From Plotosus lineatus (Eukaryota > Chordata > Actinopteri > Siluriformes > Plotosidae): DNA of 64,000 nucleotides. The notes beneath the pieces were generated by a model. It did not search any database. It saw only the letters and a program-made list of their open reading frames with translations, and was not told the origin of the DNA. Positions 45,220 to 56,127 of this stretch are shown here, piece by piece (position 1 is the first letter of the stretch; each line of letters starts with the position of its first letter). The DNA is taken from positions 56,326,080-56,390,079 of the forward strand of contig CM045729.1 of NCBI GenBank assembly GCA_024760905.1, read 5' to 3'. A program made the translations under genes and the position numbers.

Positions 45220-45565
45220 ATGGTATAGTGGTTAGCACGTCTGAATCACAGCAAGAAGGCCTGGGTTTGATTTCGAGCGTTACTGTGTGAAGTTTGCATG
45301 TACTCCCAGTGCTTGAATGGGTTTCCTCTGGGTACTTTGGCTTCCTCTCACAGTCCAAAAACATGTACAGTAGGTTAATTGGCTGTTCCAACCCCCCCCC
45401 CCCCTCCCCGGGTGTGAGTGTGAATGGTTGTGCAAGTGTGGCCCTGCAATGGCCTGGTGAGCTGCTGTCCAGGGTGTTCCTTGCCCTTGCCCAGAGTTGG
45501 CTAAGATGGGACACCAGCCTCCCCGCAACCCTAATTAGGAATAAGCTGTTCAGAGAAAAAAAAGG
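45220..45565 (+). mobile_element. SINE, head B with L2-type tail, second of three
   Basis: TGGTATAGTGGTTAGCACG head, CACAGCAAGAAGGCCTGGG, GTTTCCTCTGGGTAC, CAAAAACATGTACAGTAGG, and tail GGCCTGGTGAGCTGCTGTCC, CCCTAATTAGGAATAAGC. It contains a 13-C run near 45390. A 192-codon reverse frame here is only SINE. Confidence 0.85.
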
Positions 45566-45705
45566 ACAATATTGTGCATGATGAATCGTCCTCACCAGTC
45601 TATCATCTTTTTGAGAAAAACAGAAGCAATAAAATTTAATATAAATGGTTTGTTTTTCTACTAATTGATTAAATGTGGGTTTTTTTCCTCTCATGGTAGT
45701 ATTTA

Positions 45706-46020
45706 CATGGTGGCAGGAGTCTCCGTGGTTAGCAGTCACTTCACAGAAAGAAGGTTCTGGGTCTGAGTCTTGTGGCCAGGAGCTTGCATGTTCTCCCTGC
45801 TCTTGTGTGGGTTTCTCTGCATACTGTGGTGTGTTCAGATAGTCTCAGATCGTCCAAAGACAGGCACATTAGGTCGATTGGTTGCTCTACAAGTACATGT
45901 CTCCGAGGTGTGAAGAGGAGTGTAAATGTTATTGTGCTCTACTGAGTGTGCATGCAAGTTTATAGTCCTTTAAAGGAGCATGGACACATGGCTAATGGGT
46001 GGGTGAGTGAGTGATAGTCA
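45706..46020 (+). mobile_element. SINE, head B, third of three
   Basis: CCGTGGTTAGCAGTCACTTC, GAAGGTTCTGGGTCTGAGTC, CTTGCATGTTCTCCCTGC and CGTCCAAAGACAGGCACATT follow the order of a type-B SINE. The tail is replaced by GGGTGGGTGAGTGAGTG. Confidence 0.7.
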
Positions 46021-46439
46021 TTCTAATTAATCATGGTGACAGATTTCCAAGGCTTTATAAGTATTTTCGCAATGAGTTCAGTTGCAATCATATGATATCA
46101 CAAGACATACCATTGTGTTCAAAATAACAGCAGTGCGTTTAAAAAAAAAAAAAGAGAATAAAGTTAAAAATAGCTTTTATTTACAGACACACAAATGCAT
46201 TGGAACACTGCACATTCTATTCCAAATGAAAACAAGAAGAAAAATATAGTACATTTATTCAATTTTATTGAAGGAATAACATAAAAGTGAATAATAGAAT
46301 GTTAAAAAATAGCAGTGCCTGCTGTCCTACGTACAAACTCAAACGTTCACTGTATAAACTGAAAAATGTACGATTCTGCTTTCGTTTGAATCACTGAACT
46401 AATATTTATTTGTAACCACTGTTTCTGAGAACTGCTGTA

Positions 46440-47417
46440 TATCTGTGTTGTATGGACTCAACCAACTTCTGTCACCTGTGAACAGGTATCTCAGCCCAGG
46501 ATGATTGGACTACATTCCACAGATCTTCTATATTTCTTGGTTTTGCCTCAGAAACTGCATTTTTGATGTCACCCCACAAGTTTTCCATTGTATTAAGGTC
46601 CAAGTATCGGGCCGCCACTCAATAAAATCACTCTTGTTCTTCTGAAACCAAGATGTTGCTGTTTACTGGTGTGTTTGAGATTGGTGTCTTGTTGGACCAC
46701 CTATTTCAGGGGCACTTACTCTTAAGACTATTTGAAGACGTCATGTGGACTTATTCTGATGTATTCAAACTGATCAATGATCCCTGGTATGCGATAAATA
46801 AGCCCGACACCATAGGATGAGAAATACAGTGTGCCCCCTACTTACGAAACCCCCTGGGTACGAAAACTCCGGGTTACGAAAAACATTTTCCCAAGTTTTC
46901 ATCCTTTTTATACAAAAACAACCCCCTCTTACGAAAAGCGCCAAACGCGCCATTCAAAATTCAAACGCGCCAATCAAAATTTCACACGATGCGCGAGTTG
47001 CTCTCTCATTGGCTGTCTCCCAACATCGCACCCTACTGGCCTCCCATTGGCCAGGAAGGAGCTGACGTGTACCCATTACTGTACCCATACCTTTTGCCTG
47101 CCACACACATAAGGAGAGTTCAAGAAGCTACCTTGGCTTTTTTTGAGATTATTGCAGCGTTATATTTCGTTATCGCCGAAACCCCTCTTCAATCGAGACG
47201 ATATTGAAGCAGAAGTGCTTCGTTGAACAAGACCTCCGATCTCGCAAGCACGCAAGTTAATATTGAATGAGGACCTCTGATCTTTCAAACAGGTACTGTA
47301 ATTCCCCTTTAATTAAAACGTCCCGTCCATTTAAACATTTAAATAGAATTGATCCGTCAGCTGCGTGTTGTGTGTGGGCGGAGCCCGCATTCAGCAAAAC
47401 ACACCATAGAGATATAG

Positions 47418-47455
<38 letters not shown>

Positions 47456-48662
47456 AAGAGAGAGAGAGACTGCCTACAGAGTCAGTCAGAGATGAAAGGA
47501 GGCTTAACTCTTTATTTTTTAGTTTAGTTTAAGTTGTTTAATTCAGTAAATGTTTAATAAATGTGGCGTGCTCACTGAATGTGAGAAAAACGAGGCTCAT
47601 CTGGACCTCCAATCCCTCAAGGAATAAAGTTAAAGTTGAGTTTGGACCTCCGATCTGTCAAGCAAGGAATGCGCTTTGAATTCCCCGTGTTAAAATGCTC
47701 CAGCGCCCTGCGTGTGGGCAGAAACCACATTCAGCGGAGAGCCACAATACACATTTATTGTGTATTGTGAGTGTGTGTGTGTGAGAAAGCAAGAGAGAGA
47801 CAGAGAGCGAAAGAGAGAGATAGTGTTGTGTGTATGTGCGTTAATAAAAAATGTTTAATAATGGTTTAATTAATAAATATCAATAAAATGTTTAAATGGT
47901 TTAATAAATAATTTTCTTTTACTTTTTACACATATTTCATACAAAATTGGTGTACTTTTATCATTTTTAAAGGGGTATGAGGTAGTCTTGGGAGCCTTGG
48001 AACAAATCGGGCGTTTTACATGTAAAATGCGCCTCTACTTACGAAACCTCCGCGTTACGAAAAAGGCTCTGGAACGGATTAATTTCGTAATTAGGGGGCC
48101 GACTGCATCCCCATACCATGATGCTTGCACCACTATGATTCACTGTCTTCACAGTTTACTGGGGATTGAATTCAGTGTTTTGGGGTCATTTCAGGGGACC
48201 AATCGGCACAAAAAAAATAATCTTACTGTACTTTCATCAGCCCACAAAATGCTGTGCCATTTCTTTTTAGGCTAGTCAATGTGCTTTTTGGCAAATTCTA
48301 ACCTCTTCAACATGTCTTATTTTGAACAGTGGCATTTTGTGGGGGCTTCTGGCCGATAGTTTGGCTTAACATAGGTGTATTCTAATAGCAACAGGACTCA
48401 CAGGTAACTTTAGACCTCCTTTGATCTTCCTGGAGCAGATTGCTAGCTGAGTTCTTGCCATTTTGGCTCCTCCATCCATTCAAATGGTAGTTTTTCACTT
48501 TCTTCCATGTCTTTCAAGCAGTGGTGACCATTTTAAAGCATTTAGGATCATTTTAGCTGAGGAGCCTCTTATTTTCTGCACTTCTTTATATGGTTACCCC
48601 TCTCCAATCAAATTTTTAATCAAGGTACCCACATCTTTTGAACAATGTCTGGAACGACCCAT
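46440..48662 (-). pseudogene. Degenerate Tc1-like transposase
   Basis: The N-terminus (MGRSRHCSKDVGTLIKNLIG then EG) is the helix-turn-helix of Tc1 transposases, which bind the element ends. The catalytic part lies left of the nested element. Stops interrupt all frames, so it is inactive. Confidence 0.8.
46828..48107. mobile_element. 'TTACGAAA'-family DNA element nested in the Tc1 element
   Basis: Ends: CAGTGTGCCCCCTACTTACG at the left and, read inward from 48107, CAGTCGGCCCCCTAATTACG. The left flank is TA; the right flank is CA, probably a decayed TA. Subterminal text (GGTTACGAAAAAC, GGAACGGATTAATTTCG, TTTTACATGTAAAATGCGC) is shared with the short form at 17337-17709. It holds a GT/GA microsatellite at 47423-47470 and no recognised transposase. 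A repeated internal text (GACCTCCGATCT near 47230, 47270 and 47645) hints at internal duplication. Confidence 0.85.
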
Positions 48663-48984
48663 TTTTCTCAGAATTTCATAGAAAAATGTTCTATAACCAG
48701 CATGCACAATATTTGCTGCCTTCCCTCTTTAAATAAGGACAATAATTGCCACCTGTTTTTCAAAAGAATGAATGATGTCACTAATTGAACTCCACACTGC
48801 TTTCAATTAGTGATTTAATTACACAGAATCAGCAGCATGTAGGTCCATACTGTTGGGTCTGTTGTATTCTATTAGCCTACTACACCTCCTGGTAAATTAT
48901 TTGCCATGTAGAAATATCACTCTACCGAAAACAGTGATTGATCAGGTTAGTCATGTCTGACTGATATTGTTTTGAACACAACTA

Positions 48985-49422
48985 CATTAAAAAAAATTCG
49001 AAGCTTTTTCAAAATTCATTTCATTATGACTCAAAATTGCAGATCGATCTTTGTGGTAAAAACATGTTTTTTTTTTTTCTTAAAAGCATAAAGAAGTAAA
49101 AGGAGAAGCATGTGCCAGATTTACCCTATCAACTTTTTTTCAGTTTTTTTGTAATGTACTTCATTTTTTATGAACTTTGCATTGTTCCCTTAGTAATAGA
49201 AATGACCAGGATAAAGCATTTTTAAAAATTATTGACAAAAACATTAAATGTGGAGTCCAGTGCACCTCCATTTAATGTGGTTGTTCTTTGTCCACAAGCT
49301 CCTCAACTGACTCCAAAATTGGGTCGCCACCCATACAGTATACTTATGTAATTTTTTTTCTTTACATGGAGTGATATATTACATCAGTAAGGGAAACAAT
49401 TTCTCCTATAGTTTTATACAAG

Positions 49423-49425
<3 letters not shown>
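48985..49425. other. Unique intronic sequence
   Basis: AT-rich with T runs. No gene. Confidence 0.5.
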
Positions 49426-49481
<56 letters not shown>

Positions 49482-49497
49482 GGTTGTAACTTGGATA

Positions 49498-49539
<42 letters not shown>

Positions 49540-49544
49540 AAAAA

Positions 49545-49607
<63 letters not shown>

Positions 49608-49608
49608 T
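49426..49608. repeat. Compound TA/TG/CA microsatellite
   Basis: TA, TG, TA and CA runs are broken by A7 and A5. The IYIYIY and CVCVCV frames are not genes. Confidence 0.95.
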
Positions 49609-50148
49609 TCATTGTTCTACTTACGACGTTTTGACTTTAAGACGCTAGTAAATACATGTATGTAAGAAAATAGAGAAGGATTCAACGTTACTCTGTTCGT
49701 AAGCTCCTACGACACGTATTAGTTTTTGACGTGGAGTGTGTACAGTATGAATGCACAGCTATGCAGTGCAACGCGGTCATCAGCATCATCCATTTTATCT
49801 CGAGGCACGTCATAGTATAGATTCTTTGTGTTTGTGCTCTTTTTTCGCATCATGTCCACAAAAAAAAAAGCAAGATCTGGCAAAGTTGGTTCAGCCAAGA
49901 GGAAAGCAATTACGATGAAAATGAAGCTGGATATTATTAAAAGGTCAGAGAAAGGAGAGACGCCGACGATTTATTTTATTTTAATTGAAATGTCTATTTT
50001 AATTGTCTCTACTGTTTTTCCATGAATATGAAGTATAATACATGTATTTGGATAGTAATTTAGAGGTAAAAATCCGACTTATGGGGAATTCTGGGTTACG
50101 GCGTGTCATAGGAACAGAACTCGTTTGTAACTCGAAGGCCACCTATAC
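49609..50148 (+). mobile_element. Tigger-like element with N-terminal transposase fragment
   Basis: It runs from the CA repeat to an end reading AACTCGTTTGTAACTCGAAG then GCCACCTATA. The left end (TTCTACTTACGACGTTTTGA) is only loosely inverted to it. It encodes a short CENP-B-type N-terminus and no catalytic part. Confidence 0.7.
49852..49971 (+). pseudogene. Tigger transposase N-terminus (start of CENP-B-type HTH)
   Basis: From ATG 49852: MSTKKKARSGKVGSAKRKAI, TMKMKLDIIKRSEKGETPT. The (K/M)KLDIIKR.EKGE motif is the first helix of pogo/Tigger and CENP-B DNA-binding domains. The frame then runs into AT-rich non-homologous sequence, so the rest is lost. Confidence 0.75.
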
Positions 50149-50240
50149 AGTGTATGTATATAGGCGGACCTTGAGTTACAAACGAGTTCTGTTCCTATGA
50201 CACGCCATAACCCAGAATCCCCCGTAAGTCGGATTTATTT
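50069..50240. repeat. ~170-bp palindrome from two abutting transposon ends
   Basis: 50069-50147 and 50160-50240 are reverse complements with few mismatches (AATCCGACTTA, ACGCC or GCGTG, AGGAACAGAACTCGTTTG on the left; CAAACGAGTTCTGTTCCT and TAAGTCGGATT on the right), with a ~12-bp CAGTGTATGTAT spacer. The right arm is a lone transposon end, cut off by a TA/CA run at 50244-50292. Confidence 0.9.
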
Positions 50241-50254
50241 ATATGTGTATATAC

Positions 50255-50292
<38 letters not shown>

Positions 50293-50293
<1 letters not shown>

Positions 50294-50701
50294 GGGATCC
50301 CCTCACTTTCCGCGGTTAATTGGGACTGAGATCCCCACGTAATCATTGAAATCCACGAAGTAGGATCACCCTTCCCCAACCGACGCATACGTACATGTAT
50401 GTGTATATAATATCAATAAATACATATTCAATGCTATAAATGCTTATAATAACAACATTCAAAAAATAATATAAGATGTAAATAAAATATAAATACACAT
50501 ACAGTTGGAACTGCATGAGAAGACCGTGCACACACAGATGCAACAATGTAAGTACAGCTCTCCAGGCTAACAAACGAGTTAGGTTCCAGATGGCTGGTTA
50601 GATGAATTTGTTTGTAAGTTGTTACAGGGCATTCTTTAGAGGAGAACGCATGTTTAAACCTTGTATAAGTAACCTATACAAGTTTGTACTATATACAATC
50701 T

Positions 50702-50733
<32 letters not shown>

Positions 50734-51319
50734 CCCCTAATCATCAGGTACATTATCAATATCATTATGTTCCGTGTTTAAACTCCTGGTTCCTCTCAAG
50801 CACAGCACAGCGGATCTGATCAGATTTACAGAGAGGTTCACTCTTATCCAGTTCATTATAATACTGGACTCAATTTGTTTCTCCTTTGAAAGTTCTGGCC
50901 GAGTTCAGAAATGTATCGTTCTGCTTATGGACGTGTCAGCCACGCCACTCTGCCGGAGCCTAGCATTACATGTACCTCAGAATAATGTTTAATTATATTT
51001 AATATAAATATTTATGATACATCTTTCTATAAATTTTATTCCATTTCTATTTTTTCTTCAATTTCATTTCACTTTCGACCTCGGACAGCCCTGTTTGTAT
51101 CTCCGGATGGTTTTGATGGGAAATTTTGGGTTGTTTTTTGTTGGTTTAGATTTTTTTGCATAATTGGCCTTGTTTTTGTGGCATCTTCCTTAATTTTTCC
51201 CCTTATTCTTCCTTAATTTCCTTATTTTTTTAATTCGATGAATATTTATTTATTTTTTTTTTAAAAAACGCAATGCACTGAAGCATTAATTAAAGCGCGA
51301 AGTAGTAAGGGATCCCTGC
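50293..51319 (+). mobile_element. 'CAGGGATCCCTC' MITE copy 2, split by a family C element
   Basis: It starts CAGGGATCCCCTCACTTTCC and ends GCGAAGTAGTAAGGGATCCC + TG. 50293-50544 and 51109-51319 together give one MITE like 15799-16323 and 57001-57482. Confidence 0.8.
50545..51108 (-). mobile_element. Family C DNA transposon relic, copy 2, nested
   Basis: The inverse of 17850-18245 plus 18805-18975, joined at a CT run (50701-50733). The end GCTCTCCAGGCTAACAAACG abuts MITE sequence. The ~560-bp middle of copy 1 is absent. Confidence 0.75.
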
Positions 51320-51331
51320 ATGTATATTGTG

Positions 51332-51684
51332 AGGGTAGTGGTGGCCTAGTGGTATAGGGCACTAGATCACTGGTCCAAAGGTTGGGGGTTCGAGTCCCAC
51401 TCTCCTCAAGGTTGTCACTGTCCCCCCCCAGTGCAGCTAACTGGGTTATCAAAGGCGGGCCATGTCTCTCACTGTCTATGGTGTGAGGCATGTAAAAGAA
51501 CCATTGCTGACTTTCAACAAGAGTAGCTGCAAAGCCGTCAGCATGTTTCTTCCCTGCAATGGCCTGGCGAGCTGTCCAGGGTGTAATCTGCCCTCGCCCG
51601 GAGTCAGCTGGGCTGGGCGCCACAATCAATTTCAATTAATTAGGATTAAGCGGTTACAGAAAATGAACTGAATGAAAAGAATAT
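51332..51684 (+). mobile_element. SINE, head A with L2-type tail, full length, TSD
   Basis: A box (GGCCTAGTGG), perfect B box (GGTTCGAGTCC), complete body, then at TTTCTTCCCTGCAATGGCC the L2-type tail. The tail ends ATTAGGATTAAGCGG and ACAGAAAATGAACTGAATG. A 9-bp duplication, TATATTGTG, lies at 51323-51331 and 51685-51693. Confidence 0.93.
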
Positions 51685-51693
51685 TATATTGTG

Positions 51694-52384
51694 TTTACAC
51701 TGATTGGAATAAGCAATGTGTGAATTAGGTCAAACTTGTGGTAATGTCAACTAGCAATTTCAGTGGTTGTTGTGTCTGTGTTGGTCATGCAATATTGTTT
51801 CCTCTGCAATCCTTCTACGATAACCTGTACATGTAATAAATGGGTGAATGAATTAATTATTTTCTGGATACATGATAGCTCATTGGTCTACTTAATATAA
51901 ATCACATATATGTATATATACATACATATATATATGTATATACACACATACACACACACACATCATGTATAAATCCCATATTTCTTAGAATCAAAATATG
52001 TAGCAGACAGGGCAAAAAAAAAAAAATAATAATAAAATTTAATTTGGTATCTGAAAAATGAAAACGGTGTGAAACGCAAGAGCCTGTTAAGATATAGCTG
52101 AACTGGAGACTAAATATCAGTGGGTCACCTTGTCCGTTATTTCTCCACATACAGTGTGGAAAACCTAAAACCCACTTACATGACAGTAAAAAGCAAGCGC
52201 TCCCACAATGTGCCTCTAGACCTGATGCACACCTCTACTGTAAATAAAATTGGCCCCTGGTGCAAATCAACTGGGTCATCTTTAATGGTTCTAAACTGTT
52301 AATTAGCAGGCAAGACAAGGGTGCCCTCAGACTCAATAAACTATTTATGTTTCTCCTGTGGTAATTGTTAATAAAACACACAGA
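51694..52384. other. Unique intronic sequence
   Basis: Short TA/CA runs lie at 51903-51962. No gene. Confidence 0.45.
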
Positions 52385-52395
52385 AATGCAAATTA

Positions 52396-52512
52396 TTCAT
52401 TCATTTTCTAAATCACAATCTTAATTAGGGTTGCGGTTAGGCTGGCACTCATCTCAGTGAACTATGGGCGAGGGCGGTGTACACCCTGGACAGCTTGCCA
52501 TGCCATCGCATG
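52396..52512 (-). mobile_element. Tail-only L2-type SINE insertion with TSD
   Basis: Only 117 bp of the L2-type tail, inverted (GGCATGGCAAGCTGTCCAGG at its inner end). An 11-bp duplication, AATGCAAATTA, lies at 52385-52395 and 52513-52523. Confidence 0.87.
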
Positions 52513-52737
52513 AATGCAAATTAACAGTTTTATTTTCACATTGGATTGATCACTACTGATCTCGACGCATTAGTATGTCACTAAAAGAATTAGTAAAACT
52601 AAAGCCTGTTACTAACTATAAAAGCAGAATTTTAGAAAACATAGACAGAGAACATATACTCCAATACAAAGTTATTAAAATTGCATTACATTTCATTAAA
52701 ATTCATTACTATACTCATCTGACTCATGCCACAGGGA

Positions 52738-52905
52738 GTCTGGTGCCCGGTGGTTCAGTGGTTAAAACCTCTCGGTTAGTGATTCGAAAGTGGTGGGTTC
52801 AGATCCCAGTCCCACCAGTATGCCATCTTCAACCTTAACTTTCATTTGCTGAGTTGTTTCAGGGTATTTACACATGTAAATGTAATCCCAGCCCTCTCTG
52901 GGAGA
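52738..52905 (+). mobile_element. tRNA-like SINE head of a third type
   Basis: GCCCGGTGGTTCAGTGGTTA (A-box region) and GTGGGTTCAGATCCCAGTCC (B box, 40 bp on) look like a tRNA-derived head distinct from types A and B. The body (GTTTCAGGGTATTTACAC) is not shared with other copies here. It is too decayed to be a tRNA gene. Confidence 0.55.
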
Positions 52906-53055
52906 AGAGCTCACCAGTCCATCAAAAGGCAAAAATAAATACACAGACACACAATCATTCACACTTACAAATATTGGCAATTTGGAACAGCCTAATGTGC
53001 ATGTCTTTGGACTGCAGGAGGAAACTGGAGTATTCATAAATTCAAAGGCATCAAC

Positions 53056-53098
<43 letters not shown>
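52906..53098 (-). mobile_element. Type-B SINE fragment and (CA)n tract
   Basis: 52930-53035 reads, inverted, TTTCCTCCTGCAGTCC, AGACATGCACATTAGG and CTGTTCCAAATTGCC, the middle of a type-B SINE. A CA run follows at 53057-53095. Confidence 0.7.
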
Positions 53099-53586
53099 CG
53101 AAGACCTTAAAAAGCTTTAGAAATGGATTTACCACACCACTCACTTCAATAAATTAAAAAAAACAATACCAGATCCTAGATGTCAGGTTTAATGTTAATT
53201 AAAAATTTTTGGACTCAAAAGGCATGATGATGAGAGTGTACTTACTTTTTGCCGTGTGACTGAGCTGTTGTTTTTAACTGTTTAAATTATTTAAATGACT
53301 ACAAAATAAACAATAGGAATGCCGCCTTTGTAATGAACTGTTGTGCCATCTGTTACTTTTTTGGCACTTTTTAAAGAATGGAACCCATCTCAGTTAGTGA
53401 CCTCTATTAGTTTGCTCAGATTAATGAATGGGTTTAATGTTTTATGACTTGTATTTTTATTATTGTTGCTGATGTTGTTGTTATTATTATTATTATTACG
53501 CCTACATATTCCACACACACCTTGAGTAAGGAGATCGGCAATTACAAAAAAGTGACTTCAAATGATTTTCTGAATATACTTATGTT
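53099..53586. other. Unique intronic sequence
   Basis: No gene. A short TTATTA repeat lies at about 53478-53500. Confidence 0.5.
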
Positions 53587-53594
53587 ATTTTGGA

Positions 53595-53926
53595 CTATGG
53601 GCAGTGGTGACCCGGTGGTAGGGTGCTGGATTACTGATACCAAAGTTGGGGTTCAAGCTCCACGATCAACAAGATGTCACTACTGTCCCCCAGTGCAGCC
53701 AACTGGGTTATCAAAGGCCGGCCATGTCTCTCACTGTGGTGACAGGCATGTAAAAGAACCATTGCTGACATTCCTCAAGAATAAGCTGCATAGCTGTCAG
53801 CGTATTTTTGCCCTGTGATGGCCTAGCGAGCTGTGCAGAATATACTCTGCCTTCAACCAGAGTTGGCTGAGATGGGGGCCAGCCATTAAAGCTGGCCATT
53901 AAACGGTTCGAGGAATGAATGAATGA
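53595..53926 (+). mobile_element. SINE, head A with L2-type tail, TSD
   Basis: Head (GACCCGGTGG), decayed B box (GGTTCAAGCTCC), body, and L2-type tail with GATGGCCTAGCGAGCTGTGC. An 8-bp duplication, ATTTTGGA, lies at 53587-53594 and 53927-53934. Confidence 0.87.
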
Positions 53927-53934
53927 ATTTTGGA

Positions 53935-54998
53935 AAATTAATATTACCAAATCGTTAAAATCAGCACCTACAGCTATCCTGGCTCACTAGGCTATATGGT
54001 ATATGTGGTTTCCTTCAAACTGGAGATCCTAAAGAAGTGTTATGACCACAGTAGAATGAAAACTGTTTTAGATGTCATGTGTTTATGAATTTCCAAGTAG
54101 ACAAAGTGGAATAGTGGTGCAAAGTGAAATATATCACTGGAAAGTTCAAGTGGTGATTTGTCAAAGTTACTCTCCATTCCATGAGGAATTTTTGAATTGC
54201 CAGCTTGTGTTCACTAGCAATAGTGTATGCCCAAAATTAAATCCAGGTGCCTGGGCTGTACTATATTATCATATTGCGGTCAAGGACTGTGTCTAGACCA
54301 TGGGTGCCAAAGTAAATGAAATATCATATATATTTTTGTATGGATCACACACTTGAAAATAACATATTACCAGAATGCTCTCCTGTCATGTATGACATCA
54401 TCGTGGCATAAGCCACTCTCTTATAGCACCCTTCATTAAACCACCAACTTAATTAAGAAAAAAAAAAAAAAAAAACTCACAATGTGCACGCGCACATCTG
54501 TCTGGACATTTATTTGAACTGGTAACAGTTTTTTCAGAGAGTGTTAACCTCTGACAGACCCACTACATCTCATAATCCAATAGGAACAAAAGGTGACATT
54601 ATCTCCCTTTTTTGAAACTTAACACAGCGAGTATCCCCCCCAAATATCACTTTACATCAATAATCCCCCTCCAGCAAGGAAAGTAACTCGGAAACCAGCA
54701 CTTAGTAGATTTGGCAGAATTTCAGCTGACGTCCACTCTTGAATACTCTCACGGTAAAAACAGCCCAAGTGGTAAATACTTTTGACTAACATATACTCTG
54801 GCACTAGTGTGCAAAGACACAAATTGAAAGAGGGTTTATATTTCAGAGTCCTGTAATAAAATTACAATTCCTTACTTGTATTACAGGGAAACTGACTTAG
54901 TTAATTGAGTAATATCTAAGCTCAGGTTCTTTTGGTTTGAGAGCTTCACAGGCTAATTTGCACAGAAGACAAAAGCGTTTAGCAAATCTAACTTTGAC
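53935..54998. other. Unique intronic sequence
   Basis: No gene recognised. A 20-A run lies at about 54459-54476. Confidence 0.45.
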
Positions 54999-55325
54999 TG
55001 CTATGATGGCGTAGTGGCTAGCATGTTCCACTCACAGCAAGAGGGTCCTAGGTTGAAGTCCCAGGCGCGGTGAACATGTTTCTGTGTGGAAATTAAAGTC
55101 CCCCCCATGATTGAGTGGGTTTACTCCTGGAAGTCCAGTTTTGGACAATATGTCCAAAAGACATACACAATAGGATAACTGGTTGGTCCAAATTCCCCCT
55201 TGTTGTTGCCTTCAATGGTCCGATGAGCTGTTTAGGGTGTACGCGGCAACTCCCCCAGAGTTTGCTGAAAAAAATCTCCAGCCTCACCATGATCCCAGTA
55301 GAATTAATTCAGCAAATGAATGAAA
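54999..55325 (+). mobile_element. SINE, head B with L2-type tail
   Basis: ATGGCGTAGTGGCTAGCATG, CTCACAGCAAGAGGGTCC, TAGGTTGAAGTCCC, then TGGTCCGATGAGCTGTTTAG and CCCAGTAGAATTAATTCAGC with AAATGAATGAAATGAAT at the end. Confidence 0.8.
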
Positions 55326-55340
55326 TGAATCCAACTTAAG

Positions 55341-55612
55341 GCAGCCATAGCCTAATGATAAAAGACGTGGCTTTGTGACGAAAAGATTGCTGGTTCGATT
55401 CTCAAATCAGCAAAAAAAATTGAGGTGGTGGGGGCGTGAGTGGCACCCTCCCGTCCTCCACATTCATGGCTGAAGTGCATTTAAGCAAGGCACTTACTAC
55501 CACCTACTCTCTGGGTGCCGGGTGCCCCCGATGTGTGTGGCAGCTCACTGCTGCAAGTGTGTGTGTGCGCTCATTTTGGATGGGTTAAATGCAGAAGCAA
55601 TAATTTCCCTTC
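55341..55612 (+). mobile_element. tRNA-derived SINE of another superfamily (V-SINE-like)
   Basis: Head with CCATAGCCTAATGATA (A box region) and CTGGTTCGATTCTC (B box). The body AAGCAAGGCACTTACTACC, GGTGCCGGGTGCCCCCG and TGGATGGGTTAAATGCAG is a core I recall from SINEs shared across many fish. The superfamily name is from memory and uncertain. Confidence 0.65.
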
Positions 55613-55689
55613 CAGGATTAAAACAGCATTTCAGAATAAATGAAAATCAGACTTTGTTGCAATGCTTTTGATAAACAAACTGTGTGTAT

Positions 55690-55695
55690 ACATAC

Positions 55696-55736
<41 letters not shown>

Positions 55737-55813
55737 ACAAAAATGTTTTTTGTTATTTGCTCTACCAAAAAGTATTGAGCACTCTCCTACGGAAGGATCT
55801 ACTCAGAAAATCC

Positions 55814-55850
<37 letters not shown>

Positions 55851-55860
55851 TATAATGTGT
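55690..55860. repeat. TA and TG microsatellites around a repeat scrap
   Basis: TA run 55696-55731 and TG run 55817-55848. Between them 55775-55812 (GAGCACTCTCC, TACGGAAGGATCTACTCAG) is the inverse of 23886-23932. Confidence 0.8.
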
Positions 55861-56028
55861 GTGTTCAAAGTAATAGCAATAAAAAAAAAGTTTATAATAG
55901 TTTTTATCTCCAGACACTCTCTATTCCAAATCAAAACATGAAGAAAAATTGAGCAAATTTGTGTTATTCCTTAAAAGAAATCGAAGAAAAGTGGATATTG
56001 GACTTGTGTTTTTTATATTATATTATAT

Positions 56029-56079
<51 letters not shown>

Positions 56080-56085
56080 ATATAT

Positions 56086-56127
<42 letters not shown>

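Larger units (their letters stand above)
46112..48984 (-). mobile_element. Tc1-like transposon (family 1), full span, with nested insertion
   Basis: Inverted ends are TTGTGTTCAAAATAACAGC (left, about 46113) and GTTGTGTTCAAAACAATATC read inward from 48981. The interior matches, in order, a Tc1-like element widespread in fish: CCCACAAGTTTTCCATTGTA, GAAACCAAGATGTTGCTG, CCCCATACCATGATGCTTGC. The transposase runs on the minus strand from ATG 48662 (MGRSRHCSKDVGTLIKNLIG) and is broken by stops and frameshifts. A 1.28-kb DNA element at 46828-48107 splits it in two. Confidence 0.88.

Noticed and set aside
45161..45739. A 192-codon minus-strand frame just upstream of epha3 exon 3.
   Set aside because: It lies wholly within type-B SINE copies read backwards.
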